Shown here: in pieces, positions 1 through 12,224 of the stretch | Layout of the letters: each line of letters begins with the position of its first letter | How positions within the stretch are numbered: the stretch's first letter is position 1 | Origin: Nautilus pompilius | Taxonomy: Eukaryota; Mollusca; Cephalopoda; Nautilida; Nautilidae | Assembly: GCA_018389105.1 (NCBI GenBank) | Contig: JACATO010000926.1 | Coordinates: 747,501-811,500 of the forward strand | Reading direction: 5' to 3' | DNA: 64,000 bases | Notes under the pieces: generated by a model | Seen by the model: the letters and a program-made list of their open reading frames with translations, nothing else | Database searches by the model: none | What the model was told of the DNA's origin: nothing | Position numbers and translations under genes: made by a program

Positions 1-934
1 CCCTGCGCCTGCAAGAAAGATCTTTCTTTCGTGCTGTTAGATTCCAGAATCATCCGTCTGTTCTTGTGCCCGAAATCTTTGGCAGTTCAAGACTTAGATT
101 ATTCGTCTCTCGTTACTCTCAGCTCATCCTTCTCTTGTTGAAGGGGAGGTCATTTACATAACAACGGGTCTTCCCCCCCCCCTTCCTCCGCATCTCAGAT
201 GTAAAAACGGCAGATATCCGGGGTAAGTGAGCGCGGTTAGCCATTTAACCGCCCGTTTTCAGATGATCTGGTTTTTAAATATAAATTACGAGCGTTTAAA
301 GGGATAGGACTGAGTTGGCTGTAAGCATCAAAGGGCCTCGGTCTCTGCTGGTCACTGCACCATCTGTCCTCCCTGTTCAGCAACATCTAAAGTGAAAAAC
401 CGTGTACAGATCAAGTTCGGAGCGAACAAGTTACGTGCCTCCAGAAGTGATCGGGGAATTTCAAATTTAGCTACACGAACGAAACCTGCTCGCTGTCCGT
501 CAGTCTGGGCTAACCTCGAGACGTGGCAGATTCGCCAAACAAGTGACTAGGAATAGAGCCCCGAGATATCTCTGCCCGCTCGCTCAGATATACCTATCGA
601 TCCCTCAGTTCCGTGCACGAAATTCACGAACACGAATCCTGATCCGAGACTTTTCACTAGCCGACACCTGCTCAGTAGAGAGTCGGAGGGCGGGGGGGGG
701 GGAGGAGAGAGAGAGACCCGGATAGAGAGATTGGCGATTTCTGTCAAAGACCGTAGTACGCAAACTAATTATATTTTTCTAAATAAAAGAATAACGAAGG
801 ACATTTGAAGAATTGTTCTTTCTTGTCATAGAAAAAAACCGGTTAGTCGGGTTTTGTTCTTTAGATAAACCAGGATTTACTTTCCTCAAATAATATAATA
901 TATCAGAACAGAACTTTTACAGAAATCAATCAAC
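1..934. other. Noncoding, no gene seen
   Basis: Mixed-composition sequence with homopolymer tracts (C run near 173-182, G run near 691-701) and no ORF that resembles a known family. The short ORFs here are the lengths expected by chance. No splice-bounded exon stood out. Confidence 0.6.
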
Positions 935-938
935 TCTC

Positions 939-972
<34 letters not shown>

Positions 973-1120
973 CCCTCTCTCCATCTCCCTCTCTCTCTCC
1001 CCCTCTCTTCATCTCCCTTTCCCTCCATCTCTCTCTCTCCCCATCTCTCCATCTCTCTTTCCCTCCTTCTCTTTCTCTCTCTCTCTCTCTCTCTCCCCCT
1101 CTCTCCATCTCTCTCTTTCC

Positions 1121-1159
<39 letters not shown>

Positions 1160-1282
1160 CATCTCTCTCTCTCCCCCTCTCTCCATCTCTCTCTCTCTCC
1201 CCCTCTCTCCATCTCTCTTTCCCTCCATCTCTCTCTCTCTTTCCCTCTCTCTCTCTCCCCATCTCTCTCTCTCTCTACCCCT

Positions 1283-1325
<43 letters not shown>

Positions 1326-1367
1326 TCTCTCTTTCCCTCCCTCTCTCTCCCTCTCCCCTCCCATCTC
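935..1367. repeat. (CT)n-rich microsatellite, interrupted
   Basis: About 430 bp of almost pure pyrimidine on the + strand: CT runs interrupted by CCCC, CCAT and TTTCCC blocks. The two long minus-strand ORFs across it (Arg/Glu only) are products of the repeat and not genes. Imperfections recur in a higher-order pattern (CTCTCTCCATCTCTC), which suggests repeated slippage and local duplication. Confidence 0.95.
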
Positions 1368-4300
1368 CGGTGTATCAGTCAGTAATCTTCAACAAACAGA
1401 CGAACGGGGTCCATCTCCTTAGGTATCGTTTCAAAGTTGATGGAAGACCACCGATGTCGACACGACCACGGTCCCCACGTCTCTCGTGTCAGCAGTCTTT
1501 TTGTCCTACCAGCTGGCGTTTTTCACGACACCTCTCTGTGAGTGCCACCTAAAGACAAGCAAACAAAACACCGTAACAATATTAAAATATACAGGCGTCG
1601 AGAGAATCCTTCCCAGCGCCATTTAAAGAAGAAGAGAGCCCGTAATATAGAAAGTATAAAATTAGAAAGCGTCACCAGTAACTCGAACTGATCGTAAGAT
1701 TGCTTTAGAGTGATTAGTTCGGTTGGTTAAAGGGTTTGGTAAATAACGAGTATAGAGAGAATCTAATTAACTTATTTATTATCATCTCTGTCTCATCATT
1801 CATTATGAAATATCGATGTGTGCTGTAACGCTATCGTCACTTCTACCCGTCCTTAGGTGTTATTAACTTTGTTGTTAGATCAGATGGAAATGTTGGCGGG
1901 ATTCATCGGTAGTCGATTAAGGGGAGATCACTGAAGCACTCCAACGCTCCGCGCCCAACGATTGCTGACAGCTGATAATAGCTTGGGGCCGGTGCGTGTT
2001 CTTTAAAGCCGTGATTGCCCATTTGTTCACGTCTCACGTGTTTTCTTGTCGACGCTTAGAAATGACCCTGCCAGCTATTATTCGAGGGAAAATCCTCCCA
2101 TTTACGTCCGTAGATTTTTACCGCAGGAAAGCAGGACTTAGATCACCCACCCACTATATCTGCATAAAGGTTTTACTGGACGGAAAGAGAACCAAAGTAG
2201 CCATCCAGCCTCTCTGATTATTTCCCCGCAGCATCCTGATTTTCCAGAGGGAGAGTTGTTGTGCTAACCCAGGTACATCGTTACACACGGACGAAAAGTC
2301 TGTTTGGTTGTCAGCAGTGGGAGGCATTCAGTACTCGACCAATTAGATCGGTCTCCCTTTCAGCCAGCTCCTTCTAGTGCTGTCAGCTAACAGTTAACAG
2401 GTATTGACGCTGGTTGTTAACCCTAACAAACTGTCAAACTTTAAAATACATTATAACAATTAATTTTTAAAAAAAATGTAAAGTTACGTCCCTTTGATTA
2501 TATGGAGAAGACCTTGAGTTCCTCCGTTTCATATTTGATTTGGACACGACTTCATCAACAAACGGCTAAGAGCCGTGATGTCGAGTCTAGAGCTCTTCTG
2601 TAACGGGAGGTAGGCGTTGTTCGGTGTGACCGCATCATCTCCTGCCAGGCGCCATATGAGCTACCGTAGAATTCCAGCATGATATTGAGAAAATAACATG
2701 AAACATCACACACACACACAAAAAAATATTTTCTTGTTTTTTTTTTAAGAAAGGAAAACTTTTAAAAGATTGCCGCCTGCTTAATTCCCCCCCCCGGTCT
2801 TAGTAATAATTAAAGTTGATTTTAATCTGCAACAGATGATCTGCCGTCTTTGTTGTTTGCAGGATATATTTTAATTAATTTATTTTTTAAAAAAAAGAAA
2901 AAGAAATCACAAATATGATCGTATTTCGAAAGCAGTTAGAAGACAAACGGTTGCTGTTCTCGTCCGTCCCGATAATTTACCCTGCCATGAGCAATTACAG
3001 AACGAGAGACATCGCCGAGCGGACCCTGGGACTAAATACAAAAGGATATGCTTTCCATATTTTTCTAGTTTTATATTTTGTTTTATCTAGCTAAAAAAAA
3101 CAAAAAGATGAGGGCGAGTACGTACTATGCTTTCATCATTTACTCGTATTCCTTCCCGCTTGCTGCATTTATTTGTTTGTTTGGGCGAAATTCTGTCGGA
3201 ATTGAAGAAACCTAATTTCTGTTTTCGTAAACACGATCTCTCTTGTATTCTTACATGAACTCACTTCTCCCCTTCTGTCAGATATTTCTCCAAAATAAAT
3301 TACAGTCCGTGTAGAGATTCTAGAATCTCACGGGAAAGATTTACGAGCAGTTTTAGGATCCGGGCTGACTTTCTCGGAAGAAATATCGCGCATATTTTTT
3401 ACAGGACAGGGGGTGGGGAAGGAGGTTTGGTGGGGTGTTACAAGGGAGATAACTCAAACTATTCTGGCGTGCTCTCGCCTTGTCCTCTGGAATTGCCATC
3501 CTCCTGCTTTTTTTGTTGGGGGGGGTGGTGGTGGTGGCGTCATTGTCAGCAGCCGGAAACCGATCCCCTGTCTGTCTGCGGTACCCGGTACTACAGAGAC
3601 CTTCTTACGGCTCTCAATAGGCACTGACAAACGGCTTTCATCTCTCCCGCATAAACACACCGCGCCTTCTACATAACGGCTGATCGATCACACGTGACGC
3701 GTGTTTACATCGCCTTCTATCGCCATCCTCTCTCCTCCCCCCGCTGGACCGCCCGCCCGCCCGCCCCATCATTCGCAGTCTTCGTTTCCCTAAGTCTGGG
3801 GAATTCTGCGAAAACTCCTCTCCGTTCGTTCTTTCTAATTTGTTTGTTTGTTTGTTCCCCACGTCGGGAGTTTTATGATTATTTAGGCATTAAAAAATAT
3901 CATATCACGAGACCCCGTTCTTTTTTTCTTACGATATAAATATTTGTTTGTTTTTGTTATATTTGAATATTTGTTGTACAGCTTCGGTGATAGCGCATTC
4001 AAAGCCATCCGGAAACCGGTATTTGTTTTCGACTGTCACTTGAGCCCCCAATCTAGAGGAACAGCCCCCAGCCAGCCAATCGTATCATTTCCTGTTAGTG
4101 CAGATGTGAGGGTAAGAAGGTCTAAGTTCTGTAAATACATGGACTCCCTGGAAACTGATGTTTGTTCGGTTTCTTTTTCTTTTTCTCTCCCCTCCGCCTT
4201 TAAACGGAATTGTCTCCCTTGTCTGAGACAGGTGTCGTTTAAAACCCTACTGCGACTTTACTGTATTAAGGAAGTGATTTCCCAAACAGTAAATTACAGC

Positions 4301-4445
4301 CGTAATAAAGACAATTTATAAAATCTGCCTCATTGCAGAAGTTTCTTTCTTTTTTTTTAAAGAAACATTTATTTTTAAAAAAACACGCTCAAACTTCGTG
4401 CCAGTTTAAAATAATTTCGATAACAGCGGCCTTAGATTCCTTTCG
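1368..4445. other. Noncoding, no gene seen
   Basis: About 3 kb without a recognisable gene. It holds several A/T tract palindromes (near 2735 and 2880), a G-rich stretch at about 3518-3538 (G run followed by GGT repeats) and a GTTT run near 3840-3856. ORFs up to 125 codons (3944-4321) show no domain I recognise and no convincing splice frame. Confidence 0.5.
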
Positions 4446-4447
4446 TA

Positions 4448-4479
4448 TTAGGTTGTTACAAAAGTTTTAGCAGTTTTTT
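4448..4479. repeat. mariner terminal inverted repeat, 3' end of copy 1
   Basis: Begins TTAGGTTGTTACAAAAG directly after a TA. It pairs with the repeat at 5489-5519 but is more diverged than the corresponding end of the copy at 57599-58804: GTTTTAGCAG replaces GTTTTGTCGG. Confidence 0.85.
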
Positions 4480-4529
4480 TCTTTTACCGCAACAATGAGA
4501 CTTCATATCGCTGCTGAACGTGAAGTTTA

Positions 4530-5341
4530 CTAATCAGAGTAAGTTCCCTTACAATCGATACACTTCCGCCATCGAGTTACAAGCGCATTTATAACATTTT
4601 GAAAAGCATCTGGATTTCTGGAGTCGATAAACTGTTGGAAGGCAGTTTCAATTGCTGCTTGGTTGGAGGAGGAGTTCATACGGAGGAAGCTGTCGGGATG
4701 TTTGAATAGGTGGTGGTCTGTGGGAGAAAGGTCTGGTGAATAGGCTGGGTGGGGGAGAACTTGGTACCCCAACGTGTCCAGTTTCTGAAGAGTCACTTTT
4801 GCAACATGACGACGAGCAGGATTGGGCCTCTCTGGTTCATCAATGCCGGCTGTCGTTGGGAGAGTTTCTGATGAACAACCTTTTATTCACACGACAATTC
4901 CCTTCAGCTGTGATGGTTTCGCCAGATTTTGTTTCTTATGACAAGCGAAGAGCAGATCTCCAATTGACGATTTATTTGTTGTTCATTCAACTCGTGAGCC
5001 TTTCCACCTTGCCAATTGCGTCAAGACGCTGAGAAACAATTTCAGTGCTTACGTCGAGCTCTCCAGCAATTTCTCGCACTGTTATTCTTGGATCAGCTTC
5101 AACTGGGGCTTTCAACGGTCGTCATCACAGCTGGAAGGACGTCTGCTGTCTTCCTTATCTTCGAGGCTCACATCTGATCGAAACCTTGCAAACTATCGTT
5201 GTACTGTCCGCCCATCTGCTGTGTCCTCGCCCCATGCTTGCTTAATGTCACGAGTTGTCTCACCCGCTCTGTGGCTCAGTTTGAACTCGTGAAGAAAAAT
5301 GGCACAAAAAACTTTTCTATCCAAGCTTCACTCAGAACCAT
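4530..5341 (-). pseudogene. mariner transposase pseudogene, copy 1
   Basis: Reads from an ATG at 5341-5339 down to a stop at 4530. Recognisable parts in order: an N-terminal helix-turn-helix region (LSHRAGETTRDIKQAWGED in a frame shifted from the ATG), then VVHQKLSQRQPAL, then the C-terminal block with HPAYSPDLSPTDHHLF and TRWRKCIDC. These are hallmarks of D,D34D mariner transposases of the cecropia/Hsmar1 type. Breaks: a +1 type frame change just after the start, a stop near the TVQ motif, a deletion of well over 100 bp removing the first catalytic Asp block (TxDEKW), and a roughly 13-base deletion removing the HDNA half of the second motif. Only the third Asp (PTD) remains. Compared with the usual length of about 340 codons, the product could not be catalytic. 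Confidence 0.92.
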
Positions 5342-5488
5342 GAAACAAATATCTATTTTATGATTTTTTTAAAAGGTAGGTTTTGTATAATGTACGCCAA
5401 ATCACATGCTACAAAACGGTATATAACTAACTTATCTACATACATCTTCACAAGCATGCAAAGAATGAACCCCAAATTGACATTATGT

Positions 5489-5519
5489 AAAAACCGACAA
5501 AACCTTTGTAACGACCTGA
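5489..5519. repeat. mariner terminal inverted repeat, 5' end of copy 1
   Basis: Ends CTTTGTAACGACCTGA followed by TA. It matches the termini of the copy at 57599-58804 almost base for base. Confidence 0.92.
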
Positions 5520-5521
5520 TA

Positions 5522-8500
5522 GTACGCAGCTCAGATACAGAATTCACTTTATCCAAGGGATGTAATACCCTGTCTACTTACAGTATAATGTCCAGCGTCG
5601 ATTGTGTAGTTTGTCCTACCGACATTTTCAATGAAATATTTAAAGAAAAAAGTTTACCTGAAATTATAACCTAATTTATAAGAGTCAAGTGTTTTACGCT
5701 GGTTCATCAAGATGGCCCCATCCCAGCTTTCTTTGATCATCCACTTGTCGTGTTTTACGTAGTGCCACTGATTATCCACAGGATAGATGGTTCAAGCTCT
5801 GCCACAAAGGCTCAAAATGCCACAAGTAAAACGGGAGGATTGGGGGAGGCGAATCGCGGCTCCGTTCTACGTTTACTTGCCCACCATAAGACACCTCTAT
5901 GCCGTCAGTCAACACCAAGGATAGACACACGCCTGGCGAACCCCAAGTTACTGCACAACATCGGGGCTGACAGATTTGCCAATGTCATCAACGGAATCGC
6001 TACTTTGAGGTTACCGGGTGCCACCATACACATAATCTGGGGACCGATAATAGACAACATAAAATTAGAGGGCCGTACAGTTCTAAGGAGACAGCATCGC
6101 CACAGATATCAGCAGTTTGCAGCCTAATGCCATTTGCTCGGACGAGTCTCACGGTTCAGTTTGGAACCAGATGGATGGTTTAAACTGTTGCGTCAGACGC
6201 CACATAGATAGATTTGGCGGCGTGACGCGGTGACGATAACCATAGCACATCCCCAAAACTCCTGGCCGACTTACCATCAGAGATTGATTTCAATTTATCT
6301 GGTTTAAACTTTCTATTTCCCCCCGTAATTCTATAGCTTTTGTTCTTTTTCTCGTTTTGATCGGTGCATGTCCCGGGCAGGTTTTGTCTTTAATAATATA
6401 AAATAATTATCACTAGACAAAATAAATCTGTAGTTCATCTTTAATGGCCGACAAATGGAACTAACAGACTGTGGTATTTACATGAAGCCTACCAGCTGTC
6501 ATCGTTAACGTCCTGTGGGTATATAAAGACGGCCTGGCCTCCAAGGTAAGCCCAGCATCAATAACAGTCAGTCATAATTGTGCAGCACCTTTAAATTACA
6601 AGATGACTGCTCATTATCATGAAGAAAAATGGATCGACATATATCATTATGGGATGTTGCAAAGGTAGGGATTGGGGTTTATGAAGAAAATTCAGTTCTG
6701 CCTGTGATCTTAATTTATGCGCAGATTCCCACTATAACCTTTATCATCGCCAGTGTCACTTAATCTTCTATGGAGACCCAGAAGAAGCTGGTAGTTAAAG
6801 GGCGTAGTCGCTATAAAAATTATAGTCTTTTTGTAGAGTTATCTTCTGAGCATGCTCAGTGACAGGTCAGTCTTTAATGATGCTCTCACAGCACTAAACG
6901 TGGCAGATTGTAAAAGGCCATGCAGACACCACCGCGTGTAAACGGACGGTTCTTTGATTCTTTGCTGGCTGTCGTTAAAGACGAAGTTGGGATGAAATTT
7001 TCGAAGTGTCGGATTCATCTTGTTGTAGTGATGCTGCTGCCCGGCAGTGCCAGCAAACCAACTTGCCTCGTGTTACCGCTAGATGGAGCGCGAGCGAGTT
7101 CGTGTCTACCGGTAGGGGTGTCAGTCATCTCGGTCTCCCCTCCCGTAATGGCCGACAGTCTCAGGTGTTCCTGGGCCTTTCTTTCAGTTGTCGGGCGGCG
7201 GTTGCTACTTTCTCGCCGACGGCCTGGTAACAAGTGCCATTCTTCCCCCCTCCACTGACCGCGAAGTAGTGGGACCCGTTTTACAAGCCGGACAGCCCTT
7301 AATGACGCTATTTTGCTCTACATTTCCCCGGCCTGTTTTGATGTCCGCTCGGCCATGGAGCCCCTTAACGCTGAACTCTCCGCTCCACATGTGGTTCGCA
7401 TAAGAATGCACGTGAGGAATCACAGTCCACGTGAAACACATCGAAGATTAAAAGGCAACGACAAATGAAAAGAAAATAAACAAGTGTTCAGATGGAGGAT
7501 CAACATTTATTTTCTCAGATTCTGACCCGAGCCAGTTGCTCCACCTAATATGCTTAATTCACTGGCTCTAAGGGGTGGTTCTTTAAACACTGCCAGATGG
7601 ACAAAACCCTAGATGCCGATGTTTTTTCACAACAAAAATTCGGTCCCGCATTCGCTATGTACACCATATTACCAGCGCTATTCCGACATCGCCGACAAGC
7701 GAGCACTAAATGTTTTCATTGGATAGGATATCTGCAATATCCCGAAAGTTCGCTCTTCCCCTTTCAGGAGTTCTCCCGCTGTGCCGCCATCCGTCGTGGC
7801 CGTCCGGTGCCCGTTTGGAAAAGTGTCCCGATTATTTAACACCGCGCAGAAACCACACACTCGCCCACACCCCTGCTACACCGACCGGAACGAAAGGTGC
7901 CGGCCGGCCCGTCTAAGCATATCAATCGATACACCAATACATTCGGCGGCCGGTGTACGTTCGACGTCTTTGCGAAACACGTGACTGCCGGAGAGCAGAA
8001 GCCGGCATCGCGAGGGCTGGCTGCGGTCTAATCGCTGTACCTGGGCTGTTGTACCTGCTTCGCGGCTGCTGCCTTCAACGGCTCGAAGCTTAGCCTTCAT
8101 CGACCCCGTTAGCCCATTACAAAGATGCCCCTCCCCCGGAGACAGCTCTTATTCCTCCTTCTCTGGTAGCTCACACCTGCTGCTGCCGCCGACCCTGACA
8201 TAGCAGTGAGATGGAGCTCTCTCGTTTCTTTGGAAGTAGCACGCTACACCTGTGGATCAGTCGTGAAGGTGACTCAGCCTGACGCAACTGGTCTACGGGC
8301 CATCCTTCCTGGTGGCTGTTGGCGGGTTCCTAGTCGGTGCCCGGAGTGCCACTCTTCATCTTACAGCAGTTCTGTTAACAAGAAAGGACTAGTCAAGCGT
8401 GACTGCATCTCCCATGCTCACCGGAACCCGAGTGGTTCAGACACCTATTTCCTATCAAACATAGACTAATAACTGAAGTCCTTTGGTATTAACAATTTTA

Positions 8501-9833
8501 AATGTAGAAAGATTAATTTGGAATAATAAATATGAATTAGGGGATGTAGTATTAATGGATTAACTCTGTTATAGAACCCTAGAACGCAATGGCAGATTAG
8601 GGCGATTGCCATTACCACTGATATGTTTTGGTTACCGTGGCAGAAGACCCCGGTAATATTTAACTTTGCGTTACATATCATAAACTAGTTGAGCTGTGTT
8701 TCTGTGAGTCATGTTCTCCACTACTTAAGTGGAGTCGGTTTGTAATTTCTGCGTCTTGATCCCCTGCGTGTTTGGACATTTTGTTCAATGCGATTGTGGG
8801 AGAGATAAGAGAGAGAGAGAGAGAGAGGAAGAGGAGCGTTTACGATAAATAGCTGAGCCCGGTTACAAACCAAACAGACTGGAGCCGGATCTAAAAGCAG
8901 AATCAGAACTCCGAAACGAAATCGGATTTAAAAATGCAAGCGTAAACAAGGGCCAGGCCATCGGCAGTTGTTTCTGCGTGGGACTGGGCTGGTGTGTGTG
9001 TGTGTGTGTGTGTCGTCTGGCATTTCCCGCCACTCGGAGAACGCGCCTCACTCGCTCAGGCCCTGAATGCAGACGGATTTAACTGCTCAAAAGCTCTGGG
9101 CATCACTGATATTCGAGAGAGAGAGAGAGACGCCAGCCACCTATCTGCCTCTTTGAAGAGGTGGAGACGAAGTATTCGGAAAATACTTCCATTTTTATTT
9201 TTATTTTTTTTTTTTTTTTTTAACAGGCAAAAATTCCGAGTCAACAACATCATCATCATCATCATCATCATCACCATTGTTGTTCGGTCCGCACGCGCGT
9301 TCCCCTCCTCGTCGCCATTACTCTCCGGGTCGTCTCGTGCAGCCGTCATGTGGTAGTCATAAGCCCGTGATTAGATGGAAATACGTCCACTCAGAAATTA
9401 TCTTATTTACAGAAAGGCAGCTGTAAGCCGCCAGAAATAAGAAGATTTATTGAGGAACGTTTGAAGACATTTCTGCTCGCCGATATTGATCAAACATTCA
9501 TAAACCAAACCCAAATAAACAATCGCGACATACCAGACCGTTTAGAGCGGTTCACTATAAAAGCGAGCGCGCAGCCAAGGAACGGACGGGCGGCTGTCAC
9601 GAAGTTGTTCCTCAGACCTAAACAAACAAACAAAACAATTAAACCCTGACTGAGCCATGTTCATCTAATTATTGAAATGGGGGGCGGGTGACAGAATATC
9701 ATCGAGTCAGCTAATTTGTTTAAAATATTTTTTCTTAATAGTTTCAGAATGAATCGGACTGAATTTTTTCCTTTAAGAAAAAAATCTCATTGTCATGTAT
9801 TCTCTCTTGGTAATTAGGTATTCCCAAATTATC

Positions 9834-9865
<32 letters not shown>

Positions 9866-10800
9866 ATAATACATGGACGGAATTTCATTTTGAAAGTCCT
9901 GAAGACATTCTGAAATGGAAGAAAGAGCCATGGGTAGCATTCGCTGTCCTGCATACATTTTTCCATATCAGAATATTAACTAAACTTCACTTTGATTGTT
10001 ATGTTAAGGTGGTAGGTTCGCAGCGCTCTGCTCTCCAGACTGGGCTATGTGCGAGTGTACGCACGGTACGCTCAGAATGCCTCCTCCCGGCCGATAGCGA
10101 TGCCGAAAATCTCTTGTTAATCCAGTCCGAGTTTTCCGTCTACTTCGCAAGGACCGTGATATTACTATGCTTGCTGTTCCTGAACAACACACATCCGGTA
10201 ATACCGCTAGGTCAGATTACTGTGGCTTAAAGAGGTGGGACTGCCCTTCGTTGATACATTATACATCTTTCTTATTTCTTTAGGTATATATAAAAAAAGA
10301 TAGTGCTTGGTTATTTTATGCGCTTATACTGTGAAATGATATGTTCAGTTTAATCTTTCTTCTTATTCTTTAAATGCCGAGTTACCTGTGCGCGTAATAC
10401 ATCACCTTTGCATATTTTCCAGAGAGCACCACAAATGATTAAAAGCGTGTAACTACTACATGGAACTTTCGTGTGCAATAATTTATACCTTAAAAATTCC
10501 GTAAAAAAAAAACTTATTTTTAAAAGTGTCTATGCATTCATTAATTACTTATTTAATTAATTTCAATTACAGTATTCATAGTTATGTCTGAGAACCGAAC
10601 GTCCACTCACAGGTCTACACGGCTGTATTTTAGAGAAGGGTGCGCGCGCACTAAGTCGTTATCTGCTGCGCTACCCTAGCAAACTTTATATCGGCCGAGT
10701 GGTTCACACGATCCATTTACCAGGTTTCCAATAAACAAGAGATAAACTCCGTTACCTCAGTTTGGCTCACCCGACGACAGCGGCGAGTGCTACTCAAGAG
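5522..10800. other. Noncoding with scattered microsatellites
   Basis: About 5.3 kb with no gene I can support. It contains short simple repeats: GA at 8808-8827, GT at 8993-9013, a T tract at about 9200-9221, ATC at about 9247-9272 and ATA at about 9841-9866. A 125-codon ORF at 5750-6127 is free of simple repeats, but I recognise no family in it. CpG-richer DNA lies at about 7000-8150 and again just upstream of the ankyrin gene (10600-10820), where its promoter is expected; I see no canonical TATA box at a convincing distance. Confidence 0.5.
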
Positions 10801-10823
10801 AAAAGCCGAGGTTTCCTGGCGTC

Positions 10824-12224
10824 ATGGCAACGCTGTAAGTAGAACGACAGAGCCTGTCCTGATTAATGTTTAGTGCACTACCCTTTAACCTGTAATGAAG
10901 CCGTGTGAAGTAAGTTTGCTCGGTGGAATAATATCTCAGTCTACACGACAGCCGTTAACGTATATTGTTATTCAGTCCGCCTAAAAAGGCATTTGCATAT
11001 AATTGTAAACCTCCGTACCGAAGAGAAGCCAGAAGATTGCTTTGGCTTATCCACGTTGTAATCGATTCGCACGACGCTCTCTGTTTTAACAAGGATGCTG
11101 AAGAAGATTACAGAACCTGGAAAGACGGCTCATTAACTGGCCTGGACTGTTTCTACAGAGCTATGTTGCCTCTTGGTGCGACTAACCTAAGGCAGCCGAT
11201 TAAGACCGCTCTACACCAGTCTGTGCTGGAGGAACGTCTACACCAAATCAGACTTCTCGTCAAACACGGTGTCAACGTTAACAGGAAAGATATCTACGGA
11301 AGAACTCCGCTGATGGTCACTTGTTTCCTTGACAACGAAAACACCGGATGGAAGATGGCGCGAATTCTTATCCACGCAGGGGCTTCCCTGGGCATCAAAG
11401 ATAACCTTGGAAGAACAGCGCTGAGCTACGCTTGCACATGCAGACGAAGTAGTATAGTAAAATTAATTTTAAGAGATGAATCACTGGATATCAAAGCAAT
11501 AGACAATGACGGCAACTGTTCTCTTCATCACGCATCAGCATCTGGAAGTCCTGAAACCGTCGAGATGCTGGTGGATGCTTACTTAAAACTCCATCTCGAC
11601 GTGGACAGCAGGAACAACCTCGGCTACACATCCTTGTTGCTGGCTTGTAAACAAGGCAACTTCGTCTCGGCCCACATACTCTTGACGAAAGGAAATGCAT
11701 CCCCAGACCTCAAGGACAACGAAGGGTTTTTCTCAGCCGCCGAATGGATTTACAGGTATCAAAACCGGATGGAAATACAACCCGCACCACGGGCAAAAAC
11801 TTTGTTGCCCCGCTTCCTCCCAGATCTTCCCGGAGTGAGCCGTTTGTACCAGGACGAACGACGTCGCACTTCGCGCTTACCCGGCATGGCGAACTCTCGT
11901 CAGGCCAAGGGCGAGACTCTCATCGAGGGGCGAGATGCGCGCCAAAAGGTGCTGCACGAAATCGCAAAGTCTGGCGACCAACTCCGTCCAGCGTCCACCA
12001 GGTCGGATAAGACGGCGACGTCGCTCTCGACGGAGAGACTGCTGAACGTCGGCGCGATTCGCACCGGGAAGTTTCCCAGCATAACGGCCCTGTTCAAAAT
12101 CTATTCGGACCAGCAGCTGGTCAAGAAACAAGTGGCCCATTTAAAGGAGATTCCCGACACCCCGTCTCTGAAAGATGGCGACACAACAGAGAGGATAATC
12201 CCAATTATCACAATAACTTCATAA
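10824..12224 (+). CDS. Ankyrin-repeat protein, two coding exons (10824-10834 and 10976-12224)
   Basis: The product is predicted to be 419 residues, starting MATLPPKKAF. The large ORF at 10965-12224 has no ATG start: its frame is closed by a TAA at 10956-10958, and a TTATTCAG acceptor ends at 10975. Upstream, GTCATGGCAACGCT runs into GTAAGT at 10835. This is a good Kozak context (G at -3, G at +4) and a consensus donor. Joining 10834 to 10976 gives a continuous frame. Residues about 80-265 hold five ankyrin repeats, visible as YGRTPLM (111), LGRTALSYAC (148), DGNCSLHHAS (183), LGYTSLLLAC (219) and a first unit TALHQSV (81); a degenerate cap follows. The C-terminal 150 residues are basic and poorly structured. 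There is no signal peptide or membrane segment, so a cytosolic or nuclear scaffold role is inferred. The repeat layout loosely recalls ANKRD34/ANKRD33-type proteins, but the subfamily is not settled. Confidence 0.85.
10835..10975 (+). other. Predicted intron of the ankyrin gene
   Basis: 141 bp, GTAAGT at the 5' end and TATTGTTATTCAG at the 3' end. It splits the fourth codon (CT|T). The prediction rests on sequence signals and frame restoration only. Confidence 0.7.

Larger units (their letters stand above)
4448..5519 (-). mobile_element. mariner element, internally deleted copy 1 (Hsmar1/SETMAR-like)
   Basis: A 1072-bp mariner-family DNA transposon on the minus strand. TA dinucleotides flank both ends (4446-4447 and 5520-5521), as expected for the TA target duplication of this superfamily. 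The termini are inverted repeats of about 31 bp sharing GTTACAAA and GTTTT words. The segment between the right terminal repeat and the transposase start (about 5345-5490) is nearly identical to the same segment of the second copy at 57631-57776, with only a few differences in about 130 bases. The transposase inside is dead (see pseudogene), so any mobility would need a transposase from elsewhere. Confidence 0.95.

Noticed and set aside
926-1324. 132-codon Arg/Glu ORF
   Set aside because: Pure product of a CT microsatellite read on the minus strand; the same applies to ORFs at 27163-27453, 33371-33704, 34403-35116, 39067-39582, 48225-48805 and 52773-53128.
11163-12224. Ankyrin gene starting at the first in-frame ATG (11163)
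   Set aside because: It would discard 66 well-formed residues; the two-exon model gives a better start and a consensus intron.
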